Shown: positions 1 through 6,938 of the stretch, piece after piece
Layout: each line of letters begins with the position of its first letter
Numbering within the stretch: position 1 is the first letter of the stretch
Origin: Candidatus Gastranaerophilales bacterium
GTDB taxonomy: Bacteria > Cyanobacteriota > Vampirovibrionia > Gastranaerophilales > Gastranaerophilaceae
DNA length: 33,286 nucleotides
Direction of reading: 5' to 3'
NCBI GenBank assembly: GCA_944323195.1
Contig: CALURR010000106.1
Coordinates: forward strand, 1 to 33,286
The notes under the pieces: generated by a model
Told to the model about the DNA's origin: nothing
What the model saw: only the letters and a program-made list of their open reading frames with translations
Database searches by the model: none
Program-made: the position numbers and the translations under genes

Positions 1-15
1 TAAAATTATACTGTT

Positions 16-747
16 ATGCCACATTTTTTAATAAAAAAAGAAGAAATAAAAGACTCTTTTGTCGAACTACTAGATAATGAAAATTTATTTCATATTTCTA
101 AAGTTCTAAGAATGAAAGAAAAAGAAAAAATTAAATTTATTGACGAAAATCAAACTGTCTACTTTTGCGAAATTGAACAAATTTCAAAAAATTACCTAAA
201 GGCGTTAATCTTAAAAAAAGAAAAGTCAAACCGAATTTTGCCTTTTAAACTTAATCTAATTCAATCTATACTTTCAAATGACGCTCAAAATCTAGCCATT
301 GCTAATGCTACTCAAACAGGAGTTAAAATAATATATCCTGTGATTTCAGATAACTCAAGCGTAAAAATTAAAAATATTGAAGATAAAGTTGAAAAATGGC
401 AAAAAATTGCAAATGAAAATTTTAAACAATGCGAAAGAGCCGATGTTGCAAAAATTGCACCTGTTCAAAATTTAAAAGAAGCTCTTTTGAACTACAAAAA
501 AGAAAATGTTTTAATTTTTGCCGAAAAATACGAAAATTCAACCTTGAATACGTGTTTAAATGATATTGATAAAAACGCAGAAATAGCTATTGTAATTGGA
601 CCTGAGGGCGGTTTTTCGGAAAATGAATTTGAATACTTTAAAGAAAACAACTACAAACTAATTACATTGGGTTCAATGATATATAAAGCCCCAAATGCAA
701 TTACAGCTGCTATTTCAAATATAATTTCAAGGATGGAACAATGTTGA
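16..747 (+). CDS. rsmE: 16S rRNA (uracil1498-N3)-methyltransferase RsmE
   Basis: Predicted SPOUT-fold enzyme that methylates U1498 of 16S rRNA in the cytoplasm using S-adenosylmethionine. The 243 residues match the family length. An N-terminal PUA-like half (about 1-70) precedes the knotted SPOUT half, where the SAM-loop motif IVIGPEGGFS lies with GPEGG at 195-199. The second conserved loop, normally of the type LGxRILRxETA, is here LGSMIYKAPNAITAA (218-232), which keeps LG and the TAA-like end but loses the central arginines. The gene overlaps cca by 7 nt, with a cca ribosome site (AAGG) inside its last codons, so the two are probably translationally coupled. Only 15 bases precede the ATG, so its promoter is outside the window. 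Family assignment is secure; the altered loop leaves full activity unproven. Confidence 0.93.
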   Translation: MPHFLIKKEEIKDSFVELLDNENLFHISKVLRMKEKEKIKFIDENQTVYFCEIEQISKNYLKALILKKEKSNRILPFKLNLIQSILSNDAQNLAIANATQTGVKIIYPVISDNSSVKIKNIEDKVEKWQKIANENFKQCERADVAKIAPVQNLKEALLNYKKENVLIFAEKYENSTLNTCLNDIDKNAEIAIVIGPEGGFSENEFEYFKENNYKLITLGSMIYKAPNAITAAISNIISRMEQC

Positions 748-2057
748 TACAAGATAAAGTTTTATCTCAAATTGATAATATTATTAAAAACTACAGAGTT
801 TTTCTTGTGGGCGGATATTTAAGAAATTATTTTCTAAACAACGAAATTTCATCTGACAGAGATTTAGTTTGCATACAAGGAGCAATCAACCTTGCTAAGG
901 AATTGGCCGAAAAATTAGATGGAACTTTTATTGAACTGGATAGTGAAAATAAAATTTATAGAGTTGTTCTAAAAGATAAAGAAAATTATTTTGATATATC
1001 TGAAGCCATTGAAAATAATATAGAAAAAGACGCCAAAAGGCGAGATTTTACAATTAATTCAATTTTTTATGACCTAAACAAAAAAGAGCTTTATGACCCT
1101 AATTTTGGATTAGACGACCTTAAAAAAGGGATTATAAAAGCAATTTCACTTGATAATATGCTTGATGATTCTCTTAGATTTTTAAGAATGTACCGCTTTA
1201 GGTCAACAACAGGCTTTAAAATTGATGAAAATTTAAAAAATTTTTCTAAAAAAAACTTCTCCAAAATTCATTCTATTGCAAAAGAAAGAATTAATTATGA
1301 AATCATGCATCTTTTTGAAGGAAAATATTTAGTTGAAACTCTTTTAGAAATGCTTGAAGATGAAACTCTGGAAATAATTTTTCCGTTTATTAAAGAGATT
1401 AAAAAAGTTCCTTCCAACACTCATCACCATCTTGATTTAGTTCATCATTCAATTGAAACTGTAAACAATATCAAATCCAATAACCCTCTTTTAAAAATTG
1501 CAGCACTATACCATGACATAGGAAAACCCTCAACTTGGACAATAGAACCCTCAGGCAGACATCGCTTTATAGGTCATGACTTAAAAGGCGCCCAATTGGC
1601 CAAAAAAGAATTAGAAAATTTAAAATTTTCAAACAAACAAATTTCATACATTTCAGACATGGTTAAATATCATATTTATCCTGCAAGTCTAATTAATTGC
1701 GCCGATAATAAAAAAGCGTACGCTCGATTTATTAGAAAATTAGGCACAAACACTCCCGACATTATAGAACTTTCAAAAGCTGACAGATTAAGCGCAAGAG
1801 GAGTTGATGTAAGCAATGAAATGGTTGAAAAAGCGCTTTTACATCTTGATAATCTGCTTAACTATTATAATGAAGTAGAGTCCATGGCAAAAAATCCAAT
1901 ATGTCTTTTAAATGGCAGAGAAATTATGGAAATTCTAAACATAAAACCATCAAAATTAGTTGGAGATATTACAAATGAACTTCTCGAAATGCAACTAAGC
2001 AAAGAAATTACAACAAAAAAACAAGCCATTAATTTTATTCAAAAATATAAAAAATAA
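741..2057 (+). CDS. cca: CCA-adding tRNA nucleotidyltransferase with HD domain
   Basis: Class II nucleotidyltransferase (polymerase-beta superfamily) of the family that adds or repairs the 3' CCA of tRNAs. FLVGGYLRN (21-29) is the glycine-rich motif and D39-R-D41 the metal-binding carboxylate pair. RRDFTINSIFYD and DDSLRFLRMYRF follow as the nucleotide-recognition motifs of the family. The C-terminal part holds an HD phosphohydrolase domain with HHHLDLVHHS and YHDIGKP (H258-D259). The tRNA-Ala in this window lacks an encoded CCA, so a CCA-adding activity is needed, whereas tRNA-Ile encodes it. The 438-residue length is normal for bacterial CCA/poly(A)-polymerase-like proteins with HD domains. 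The start lies 8-10 nt after AAGG within rsmE. An exclusively poly(A) polymerase or A-adding role cannot be excluded from motifs alone. Confidence 0.93.
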   Translation: MLIQDKVLSQIDNIIKNYRVFLVGGYLRNYFLNNEISSDRDLVCIQGAINLAKELAEKLDGTFIELDSENKIYRVVLKDKENYFDISEAIENNIEKDAKRRDFTINSIFYDLNKKELYDPNFGLDDLKKGIIKAISLDNMLDDSLRFLRMYRFRSTTGFKIDENLKNFSKKNFSKIHSIAKERINYEIMHLFEGKYLVETLLEMLEDETLEIIFPFIKEIKKVPSNTHHHLDLVHHSIETVNNIKSNNPLLKIAALYHDIGKPSTWTIEPSGRHRFIGHDLKGAQLAKKELENLKFSNKQISYISDMVKYHIYPASLINCADNKKAYARFIRKLGTNTPDIIELSKADRLSARGVDVSNEMVEKALLHLDNLLNYYNEVESMAKNPICLLNGREIMEILNIKPSKLVGDITNELLEMQLSKEITTKKQAINFIQKYKK

Positions 2058-2081
2058 GCCGTTAAAGACTTCTTTAACGGC
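2058..2081 (-). terminator. Intrinsic terminator of the reverse-strand gene at 2129-2515
   Basis: Perfect 10-bp inverted repeat GCCGTTAAAG / CTTTAACGGC with a 4-nt loop. Read on the reverse strand it is followed by a T-rich run (the complement of the A-rich 3' end of cca), as expected for a rho-independent terminator. On the forward strand there is no T tract, so termination of cca here is less certain. Confidence 0.75.
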
Positions 2082-2128
2082 GCTAAAAATTAAACAATAG
2101 AGGAGAATAAGGAAAAACTTCTCATTAC

Positions 2129-2515
2129 TTACTCAGCTGCATAAATATTTGCTGCTAAAGCAAGCTTATCTTGTTGCGACAATGCATTTGGAAATTCTGC
2201 TTCTATAACATCTGCAACTTGATTAACTCCGTTTTCAAATTTACCCATCATGGCTTCGATGTCTTTAATCCTATCTTCGCTCAAATAATCAGCAGGATTA
2301 ATTTCTGCTCTAGAGTTAATATTAATCTGAGCTTTATTTTGTAAGCCTGCGATGTTCATAGCATTAAACATTTCTTCAGCGCTTACTTCCTTTTTTACAC
2401 CTTCACTTTTTGCTTCAATTGGGGCTTCTTGTTTTGCTTTTCCTTCACTTTTTTTTGCACAAATTCCTGAATTTCCTATTGAATAGCTTCCAAATCTAAC
2501 TTGATTAATATCCAT
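2129..2515 (-). CDS. Hypothetical protein with N-terminal VRFG signature
   Basis: A 128-residue protein without a recognisable enzymatic domain. The N-terminus MDINQVRFGSYSIGN resembles the short 'x-V/I-x-FG-x-Y' openings seen on other hypothetical proteins of this lineage (compare NTISFG upstream of the gene at 8270-8977); this comparison rests on sequence seen here and on general recollection. Residues 20-50 are Lys/Glu/Ala-rich and probably disordered. Residues 45-128 look helical and end in a small alpha-helical segment, LSQQDKLALAANIYAAE. There is no signal peptide or membrane helix. AAGGAG lies about 8 nt upstream of the ATG, supporting this start. It is a single-gene transcript by appearance, with its own terminator at 2058-2081. 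Function unknown. Confidence 0.75.
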   Translation of the reverse strand: MDINQVRFGSYSIGNSGICAKKSEGKAKQEAPIEAKSEGVKKEVSAEEMFNAMNIAGLQNKAQININSRAEINPADYLSEDRIKDIEAMMGKFENGVNQVADVIEAEFPNALSQQDKLALAANIYAAE

Positions 2516-2625
2516 AACTTATTGCTCCTTATTGTCTATTGTTTATTGTCTACATAATGAATATCGACAAGCCGGCAATCAAACTTTAGGATTTAAGGTT
2601 TTATTTTTACAAAAGTTAACATAAA

Positions 2626-2652
2626 AAAATACCCTTTTTAAAAGGGTATTTT
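2626..2652 (-). terminator. Intrinsic terminator of the reverse-strand gene at 2661-3404
   Basis: Inverted repeat AAAATACCC...GGGTATTTT around a T4/A4 centre. On the reverse strand the stem is followed by seven T residues. It lies 8 nt beyond the stop codon of the 2661-3404 gene. Confidence 0.85.
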
Positions 2653-2660
2653 GCTGTTTT

Positions 2661-3404
2661 TTACTCTTCTTTTATTTCTTTTACAACTTCAATTCCGTCG
2701 TCAATTTCAGTTTGCAATATAGTTTCGCGTGTTTCGGTTTTTCCTATATTTTCTTCTTTTTGAACATCTTCTTGAACTTCATCTTCTTCAATAATATCTG
2801 TATCTTCATTTTTTACTTTATATGGCTTAACAACCAGATAGAAAACGTTGCCTTCTTTTATAGTAACTTCATTTCCATATTCGACCATAGACAAAAAAGA
2901 ATCTTTATACACTTGTTTTGCGCCTGATTTAAGTCTATTTCCCTCAGGGTTTGTTGCAACACCATCAGCAAAAGATACGCAATATGAAAAACCTTTCATA
3001 AAAAAATTGCCAACTGCGCCCGCTGCGGTTTTTGCTATTTTTTTAGGCGGAGTTTTTTTGATTTCTTCTTTATTTAAAACAGTTTTTGCATACCTTGCAA
3101 CTAAAGGTTCTTGAACACCATGCACCCCTTTTGAATCTTCATAGCTCTCAACAGTAAAATAAATTTTAGCATCTCTTTTTGCTCTGGTTGGATCTGTTAC
3201 TTTTTTTAGAACACAATTTAAAATATCACCTTTTAGCATATAAATATCATTCATTGTACCGTCTTCAACTAGTTTAACACTAAAATTAAAGCCCGCTTCA
3301 ACATCCTCACTCGAAAACCCCTTTAGCGCCTCAACATGTAATTTATCTGCCGCAAAAGCACAAGAAGCAAGCAATAGCATTAATACAGATAATAACTTTT
3401 TCAT
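2661..3404 (-). CDS. Exported hypothetical protein, possible lipoprotein
   Basis: A 247-residue protein starting with a clear signal peptide: positive MKK, hydrophobic core SVLMLLLAS and then CAFAAD. Two cleavage readings are possible. LASC (13-16) fits a lipobox, which would give a lipoprotein, and AFA-A (17-20) fits signal peptidase I. Residues 20-105 appear beta-rich. A glycine/alanine stretch, AKTAAGAVGNFFMKG, could be a short membrane-associating helix. The C-terminal ~50 residues are very acidic (DTDIIEEDEVQEDVQKEEN) and probably disordered. I recognise no family. A possible -10 box (TATAAT on the reverse strand, 3450-3455) lies about 45 nt upstream of the ATG. Transcription ends at the strong terminator at 2626-2652. 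Confidence 0.75.
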   Translation of the reverse strand: MKKLLSVLMLLLASCAFAADKLHVEALKGFSSEDVEAGFNFSVKLVEDGTMNDIYMLKGDILNCVLKKVTDPTRAKRDAKIYFTVESYEDSKGVHGVQEPLVARYAKTVLNKEEIKKTPPKKIAKTAAGAVGNFFMKGFSYCVSFADGVATNPEGNRLKSGAKQVYKDSFLSMVEYGNEVTIKEGNVFYLVVKPYKVKNEDTDIIEEDEVQEDVQKEENIGKTETRETILQTEIDDGIEVVKEIKEE

Positions 3405-3539
3405 ACCGAACCAACTCTCTATTTTAAACTATTCCAAATACTTTATAACATTATACAATATTTATTAAAATAGAATATGCGAAGTATTATTTCACTAAAA
3501 AATAAAAAATTTGGAGATAATGTCCGTAAAATCGAACTA

Positions 3540-3688
3540 TGCTCCTGTGAAATCAAAGATTTCTACGTCGCCTTCGTCCAGTTTCGTCCTGTCCGCCGAA
3601 ACTCATCGTTTCGCCGCCACGGACTCACATCCGTATGCTTTTTCGTTTTCGCCTACTCCGTCGGAGTACGGCTCAAACTTCAAAAGTA
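3540..3688 (-). other. Hairpin-rich GC-elevated element downstream of tRNA-Ala
   Basis: This gene-free stretch is much richer in G+C than its surroundings and holds four perfect small inverted repeats in a row: GAAATC/GATTTC (3549-3563), CGAAAC/GTTTCG (3597-3613), ACGGA/TCCGT (3619-3634) and TACTCCG/CGGAGTA (3654-3668). It begins directly at the 3' end of the reverse-strand tRNA-Ala. On the reverse strand one frame reads like protein C-terminus fragments split by stops (for example TKLDEGDVEIFDFTGA then stop), so it could be a decayed coding fragment. It could also be a structured RNA trailer or a dispersed repeat. No second copy was seen in the window. Confidence 0.5.
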
Positions 3689-3761
3689 TGGAGTGTAGGG
3701 GATTCGAACCCCTGACCCCAACGCTGCCAGCGTTGTGCGCTACCAACTGCGCTAACACCCC
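3689..3761 (-). tRNA. tRNA-Ala (anticodon GGC)
   Basis: A 73-nt cloverleaf on the reverse strand. The acceptor stem GGGGTGT pairs with ACACTCC and contains the G3:U70 wobble pair that identifies alanine tRNAs. The D-arm is GCGC...GCGC. The anticodon stem CAACG/CGTTG encloses loop CTGGCAG with anticodon GGC. The T-arm GGGGTTCGAATCCCC is perfect. The discriminator is A and the CCA end is not encoded, so it must be added by Cca. Confidence 0.96.
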
Positions 3762-3804
3762 AACTACATAGGATTATACAACAAAAAAATATTTATCAAA
3801 GAGC

Positions 3805-3830
3805 TTGATTATATTTTTTTGTGTTAGAAT
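3805..3830 (+). promoter_or_regulatory. Putative pckA promoter (extended -10)
   Basis: TGtTAGAAT (3822-3830) is a good extended -10 element about 26 nt before the pckA start. A weak -35-like TTGATT lies at 3805-3810, but the 14-nt spacer is short, so recognition would rely on the extended -10. Confidence 0.4.
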
Positions 3831-3855
3831 AATATTTGATAAAAGGAGAAAATAT

Positions 3856-5454
3856 ATGGAAACATTCGGAATTGAAAAATTGGGTATTATCGGCCCAAAA
3901 GCAGTGTATCGTAATTTGACACCTGCTCAACTAACTGAAGCTGCACTACGTTTAGGTGAAGGTTCTTTATCTAACAAGGGTGCTTTGGTTGTAACAACCG
4001 GAAAATATACCGGACGTTCACCTAAAGACAAATTTATCGTTGATACAGAAGGAGTTCACAATGAAATCGCATGGGGAAAAGTTAATAAACCCATCTCTAA
4101 AGAAAAATTTGACGCTATCAAAGGTAAAATAGCTGCTTATCTACAAAATAGAGAAGTATTTATTTTTGATGGTTTTGCTGGTGCAGACAACAACTACACT
4201 CAAAACTTCAGAGTTATTAACGAAATGGCAAGCCAAAATTTATTTATTCACCAATTGTTAATCAGACCTACTGCTGAAGAATTGGCTCAATATGGCGAAC
4301 CTGATTATACAATTTTATGTGCTCCAGGGTTCAAATGTGATCCTGAAGTTGATTGTGTAAATTCTGAAGCATGTATAGCTATTGACTATGAAGCACACTT
4401 AATTATCATTTGCGGTTCACAATATTCTGGCGAAATTAAAAAATCTGTATTTGCTACAATGAACTACATTATGACTAAGAAAAATGTTCTTCCAATGCAC
4501 TGCAGTGCTAACATGGATCCTGAAACTAATGAAACAGCAGTATTCTTTGGTTTATCAGGTACAGGTAAAACAACTCTATCAGCTGACCCATCTCGTAAGT
4601 TAATCGGTGACGATGAACACGGTTGGTCTCCAGATGGTATTTTCAACTTCGAAGGTGGTTGCTATGCAAAATGTATCAACTTAACTGAAGAAAATGAACC
4701 TGATATTTATAATGCAATTAAATTTGGTTCATTAGTTGAAAATGTAGTAATGGATCCAAATACTCGTGAATTTGACTTTAATGACGGCAGCTTAACTGAA
4801 AACACTCGTGTTGGTTATCCTATCAACTATATTAATAATGCTCAAATTCCATCTAAAGGCGGAATTCCAAAAGTTGTTATTTTCTTAACTGCTGACGCAT
4901 TTGGTGTATTACCTCCAATTTCAAGATTGGATAAAAATGCTGCTATGTATCACTTTGTTACAGGCTTTACTTCTAAATTAGCAGGTACTGAACGTGGTAT
5001 TACTGAACCTCAACCAACATTCTCAACATTGTTTGGTGAACCATTCATGCCAATGGATGCTTCAGTTTATGCTAAAATGCTTGGTGACAAACTAGAACAA
5101 TACGGTACAAAAGTATATTTAGTAAATACCGGATGGGCTGGCGGTTCAGCTTCATCAGGTGCTAAACGTATGAAATTAGCTTATACTCGTGCAATGGTTA
5201 GCGCTGCACTTAATGGCTCTTTTGATAACGTTGAATTTAAACACCATGATGTATTCAATGTTGATTATCCAACATCTTGTCCAAATGTTCCTGATGAAAA
5301 ACTTGATGCTAGAGGAATGTGGGAAGACAAAAAAGCATACGATGAACAAGCAAATAAACTTGCTCAAATGTTTGCTGATAATTTTGCAGCTAAATATCCA
5401 AATATGCCTGCTGACATTGTTGCAGCTGGTCCAAAACCAAAAGTTACAGTTTAA
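3856..5454 (+). CDS. pckA: Phosphoenolpyruvate carboxykinase (ATP)
   Basis: ATP-dependent PEP carboxykinase, which interconverts oxaloacetate + ATP and phosphoenolpyruvate + CO2 + ADP. It links the C4-acid pool to glycolysis or gluconeogenesis in the cytoplasm and in fermenters often runs toward oxaloacetate. The kinase P-loop GLSGTGKTT starts at residue 232, and the PEPCK signature GDDEHGWSPDGIFNFEGG follows. The ATP-type opening GIEKLGI...VYRNL and TGKYTGRSPKDKF are also present. The start is taken at 3856, because AAAAGGAGAA ends about 5 nt before it. The in-frame ATG at 3805 would add 17 residues that overlap the likely promoter. The 532-residue product has the family's usual length. Codon use is richer in T-ending preferred codons than its neighbours, as for a highly expressed gene. 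It is monocistronic, closed by the terminator at 5471-5500. Confidence 0.97.
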   Translation: METFGIEKLGIIGPKAVYRNLTPAQLTEAALRLGEGSLSNKGALVVTTGKYTGRSPKDKFIVDTEGVHNEIAWGKVNKPISKEKFDAIKGKIAAYLQNREVFIFDGFAGADNNYTQNFRVINEMASQNLFIHQLLIRPTAEELAQYGEPDYTILCAPGFKCDPEVDCVNSEACIAIDYEAHLIIICGSQYSGEIKKSVFATMNYIMTKKNVLPMHCSANMDPETNETAVFFGLSGTGKTTLSADPSRKLIGDDEHGWSPDGIFNFEGGCYAKCINLTEENEPDIYNAIKFGSLVENVVMDPNTREFDFNDGSLTENTRVGYPINYINNAQIPSKGGIPKVVIFLTADAFGVLPPISRLDKNAAMYHFVTGFTSKLAGTERGITEPQPTFSTLFGEPFMPMDASVYAKMLGDKLEQYGTKVYLVNTGWAGGSASSGAKRMKLAYTRAMVSAALNGSFDNVEFKHHDVFNVDYPTSCPNVPDEKLDARGMWEDKKAYDEQANKLAQMFADNFAAKYPNMPADIVAAGPKPKVTV

Positions 5455-5470
5455 TTGAATATATATACTG

Positions 5471-5500
5471 AAATGCACTCCTTATTTAAGGGGTGCATTT
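5471..5500 (+). terminator. Intrinsic terminator of pckA
   Basis: A 13-bp stem (AAATGCACTCCTT / AAGGGGTGCATTT, one G-T pair) with a 4-nt loop, followed by TTTTATT. It lies 17 nt after the pckA stop codon. Confidence 0.93.
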
Positions 5501-5514
5501 TTTATTGTTAGTTC

Positions 5515-5545
5515 TTGACTGATAGTTACTCTAATCTTGTATGAT
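5515..5545 (+). promoter_or_regulatory. Putative promoter of the CMD gene and ogt
   Basis: TTGACT (5515-5520) and TATGAT (5540-5545) are good -35 and -10 matches. The spacer is 19 nt, slightly long, and the ATG at 5564 lies 18 nt after the -10. Confidence 0.5.
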
Positions 5546-5563
5546 TTGAAAAAGGATGTATAA

Positions 5564-6400
5564 ATGAAGAGAATATTAATATCATTTTTAGCAATTTTAC
5601 TATTTCAGCCTTGTTTTGCTTTTAATTTTGAAAAGGAGGAAAATATTATGACAAGAGAAGATGTAAGTAATAAAAATTATGAAATATTGTTTCATGCAAA
5701 ACCAAGCGAAACTGATTTTGGAACTGACTCTGAATTTATGGCAATTTTAAGAAAATATATTTTTTGTGATATTTTTTCGCTTGGTGATTTAGATATTAAA
5801 ACAAGAGAGCTTATAACTGTTACATCTTTATCGGTTCAACAAACCTTGCCTCAATTAAAAGCGCATATAAATGCTGCGCTAAATGTCGGGGTTGAGCCTG
5901 ATGAATTAATTGAGGCAATATATCAGTGTGCTCCTTTTATTGGTTTTCCTAAAACCTTAAACGCTGTTAGTGTTTTAAATCAAGTTTTAAATGAAAGAGG
6001 GCTTGAATTTGAAAATAAATATAGAGCAACAACAAATGACGAAAACAGATATAAAAAAGGATTGGAAATTCAAAATCCTTTGTATGGCGATGAAATAGCG
6101 CAAACTTTTAAGGGGTTGCCTAATAATATGGGTCAGGATGTTGCAAGATTTTTGACGGAATTTTGTTTTGGGGATATTTATACAAGAAATGGCTTGGATG
6201 TTAAAACAAGAGAATTGCTTTCGATTGTAATTTTGACAACAGCAGGAAATTTTGAACAACTAAAAAGCCATGTAATTGGTGCAAAAAAGGCAAATAATAC
6301 AATAGAAGAAATAACAGCAGCCATTGTGCAATGTATGCCTTATGTTGGTTTTCCAAATGCATTTGAGGCATTGAAAATTGTAAAAAATTCCGTAAAATAG
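5564..6400 (+). CDS. Carboxymuconolactone decarboxylase (CMD/AhpD-like) family protein, tandem domains
   Basis: The 278 residues contain two homologous CMD domains. The first (about 60-140) has DIKTRELITVTSL...QLKAHINAALNVG...EAIYQCAPFIGFP; the second (about 180-275) has DVKTRELLSIVIL...QLKSHVIGAKKAN...AAIVQCMPYVGFP. Each keeps the family's T-R-E-L, H and G-x-P positions but only one cysteine, so the CxxC thiol pair of AhpD is absent. The substrate cannot be told. The N-terminus MKRILISFLAILLFQPCFA is a good signal peptide, with AAAGGA upstream of its ATG. A second in-frame ATG at 5648 (residue 29) follows a much stronger AGGAGG, so an unexported form is likely as well. ogt starts 4 nt after the stop, suggesting one operon. 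Confidence 0.85.
   Translation: MKRILISFLAILLFQPCFAFNFEKEENIMTREDVSNKNYEILFHAKPSETDFGTDSEFMAILRKYIFCDIFSLGDLDIKTRELITVTSLSVQQTLPQLKAHINAALNVGVEPDELIEAIYQCAPFIGFPKTLNAVSVLNQVLNERGLEFENKYRATTNDENRYKKGLEIQNPLYGDEIAQTFKGLPNNMGQDVARFLTEFCFGDIYTRNGLDVKTRELLSIVILTTAGNFEQLKSHVIGAKKANNTIEEITAAIVQCMPYVGFPNAFEALKIVKNSVK
5634..5650 (+). promoter_or_regulatory. Strong internal ribosome-binding site and second start of the CMD gene
   Basis: AGGAGG (5634-5639) sits 8 nt before an in-frame ATG (5648-5650), just after the signal-peptide codons. It is a better ribosome site than that of the first ATG. Initiation here would yield a 250-residue cytoplasmic protein beginning MTREDVSNKN. Confidence 0.65.
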
Positions 6401-6404
6401 TTTT

Positions 6405-6938
6405 ATGAATGTGTTTTATAAATCAAAATATGTTTCACCTTTAGGAAAAATTATTCTTGTTTCGGATAATGAAAGTTTAGTTGGATTGTATTTTGAAGAT
6501 AGAAAAACCTATTTTAATTTTAATAAAATTAGATTGGAAGAAAATAGCAATCTTCCAATCTTTTTTGATATTAAAAATTGGCTTGATGATTATTTTGGCG
6601 GGAAAAATCCTGATGTATCAAAATTATCTTTAAAGTTTATTAATGGCACAGATTTTCAAAAGGAAGTTTGGAAGATTTTATTAACTATACCATATTCTAG
6701 AGTTTTGACTTATAAAGATGTAACAGCTAAGTTGATTTTAAAATTAGGTTTAAAATCAATGTCCAATCAGGCAGTAGCTAATGCAATAGCAAAAAATCCA
6801 ATTTTGATAATTGTTCCTTGTCATAGGGTTATTGCCTCAAACGGAACTTTAAGAGGTTATGTTGCAGGGCTTGATATTAAGGAAAAATTGTTAAAACTTG
6901 AAGATTATAATAATTCGTCTTCGATTAATTTATCATGA
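6405..6938 (+). CDS. ogt: Methylated-DNA--[protein]-cysteine S-methyltransferase
   Basis: Suicide DNA-repair protein that moves the methyl group of O6-methylguanine to its own cysteine. The active-site motif IIVPCHRVI carries the acceptor C139. FQKEVWKILLTIPYSRVLTYKDV is the DNA-binding helix-turn-helix region, and LRGYVAGLDIKEKLLKLE matches the family's GYxxGLxxKxxLLxxE ending. The N-terminal ribonuclease-like domain (1-80) is short, as in Ogt rather than Ada. The gene begins 4 nt after the CMD-family gene, probably in the same transcript, and has only a weak ribosome site. Its last 34 nt overlap the 3' end of the convergent TolC-family gene. After the usual end (LLKLE) it has a short tail, DYNNSSSINLS, within that overlap. 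Confidence 0.95.
   Translation: MNVFYKSKYVSPLGKIILVSDNESLVGLYFEDRKTYFNFNKIRLEENSNLPIFFDIKNWLDDYFGGKNPDVSKLSLKFINGTDFQKEVWKILLTIPYSRVLTYKDVTAKLILKLGLKSMSNQAVANAIAKNPILIIVPCHRVIASNGTLRGYVAGLDIKEKLLKLEDYNNSSSINLS

Noticed and set aside
3511-3771. Forward frame of 86 codons ending over the tRNA-Ala region
   Set aside because: Its end (CRGFEPLTPTLP) is the familiar false translation of a tRNA read antisense, and the rest covers the hairpin element.
4464-4646. Reverse frame inside pckA
   Set aside because: Antisense shadow of the conserved P-loop region; no ribosome site and no independent similarity.
5176-5478. Reverse and forward alternative frames at the pckA 3' end
   Set aside because: Low-complexity shadows of a strongly supported coding region that extend into its terminator.
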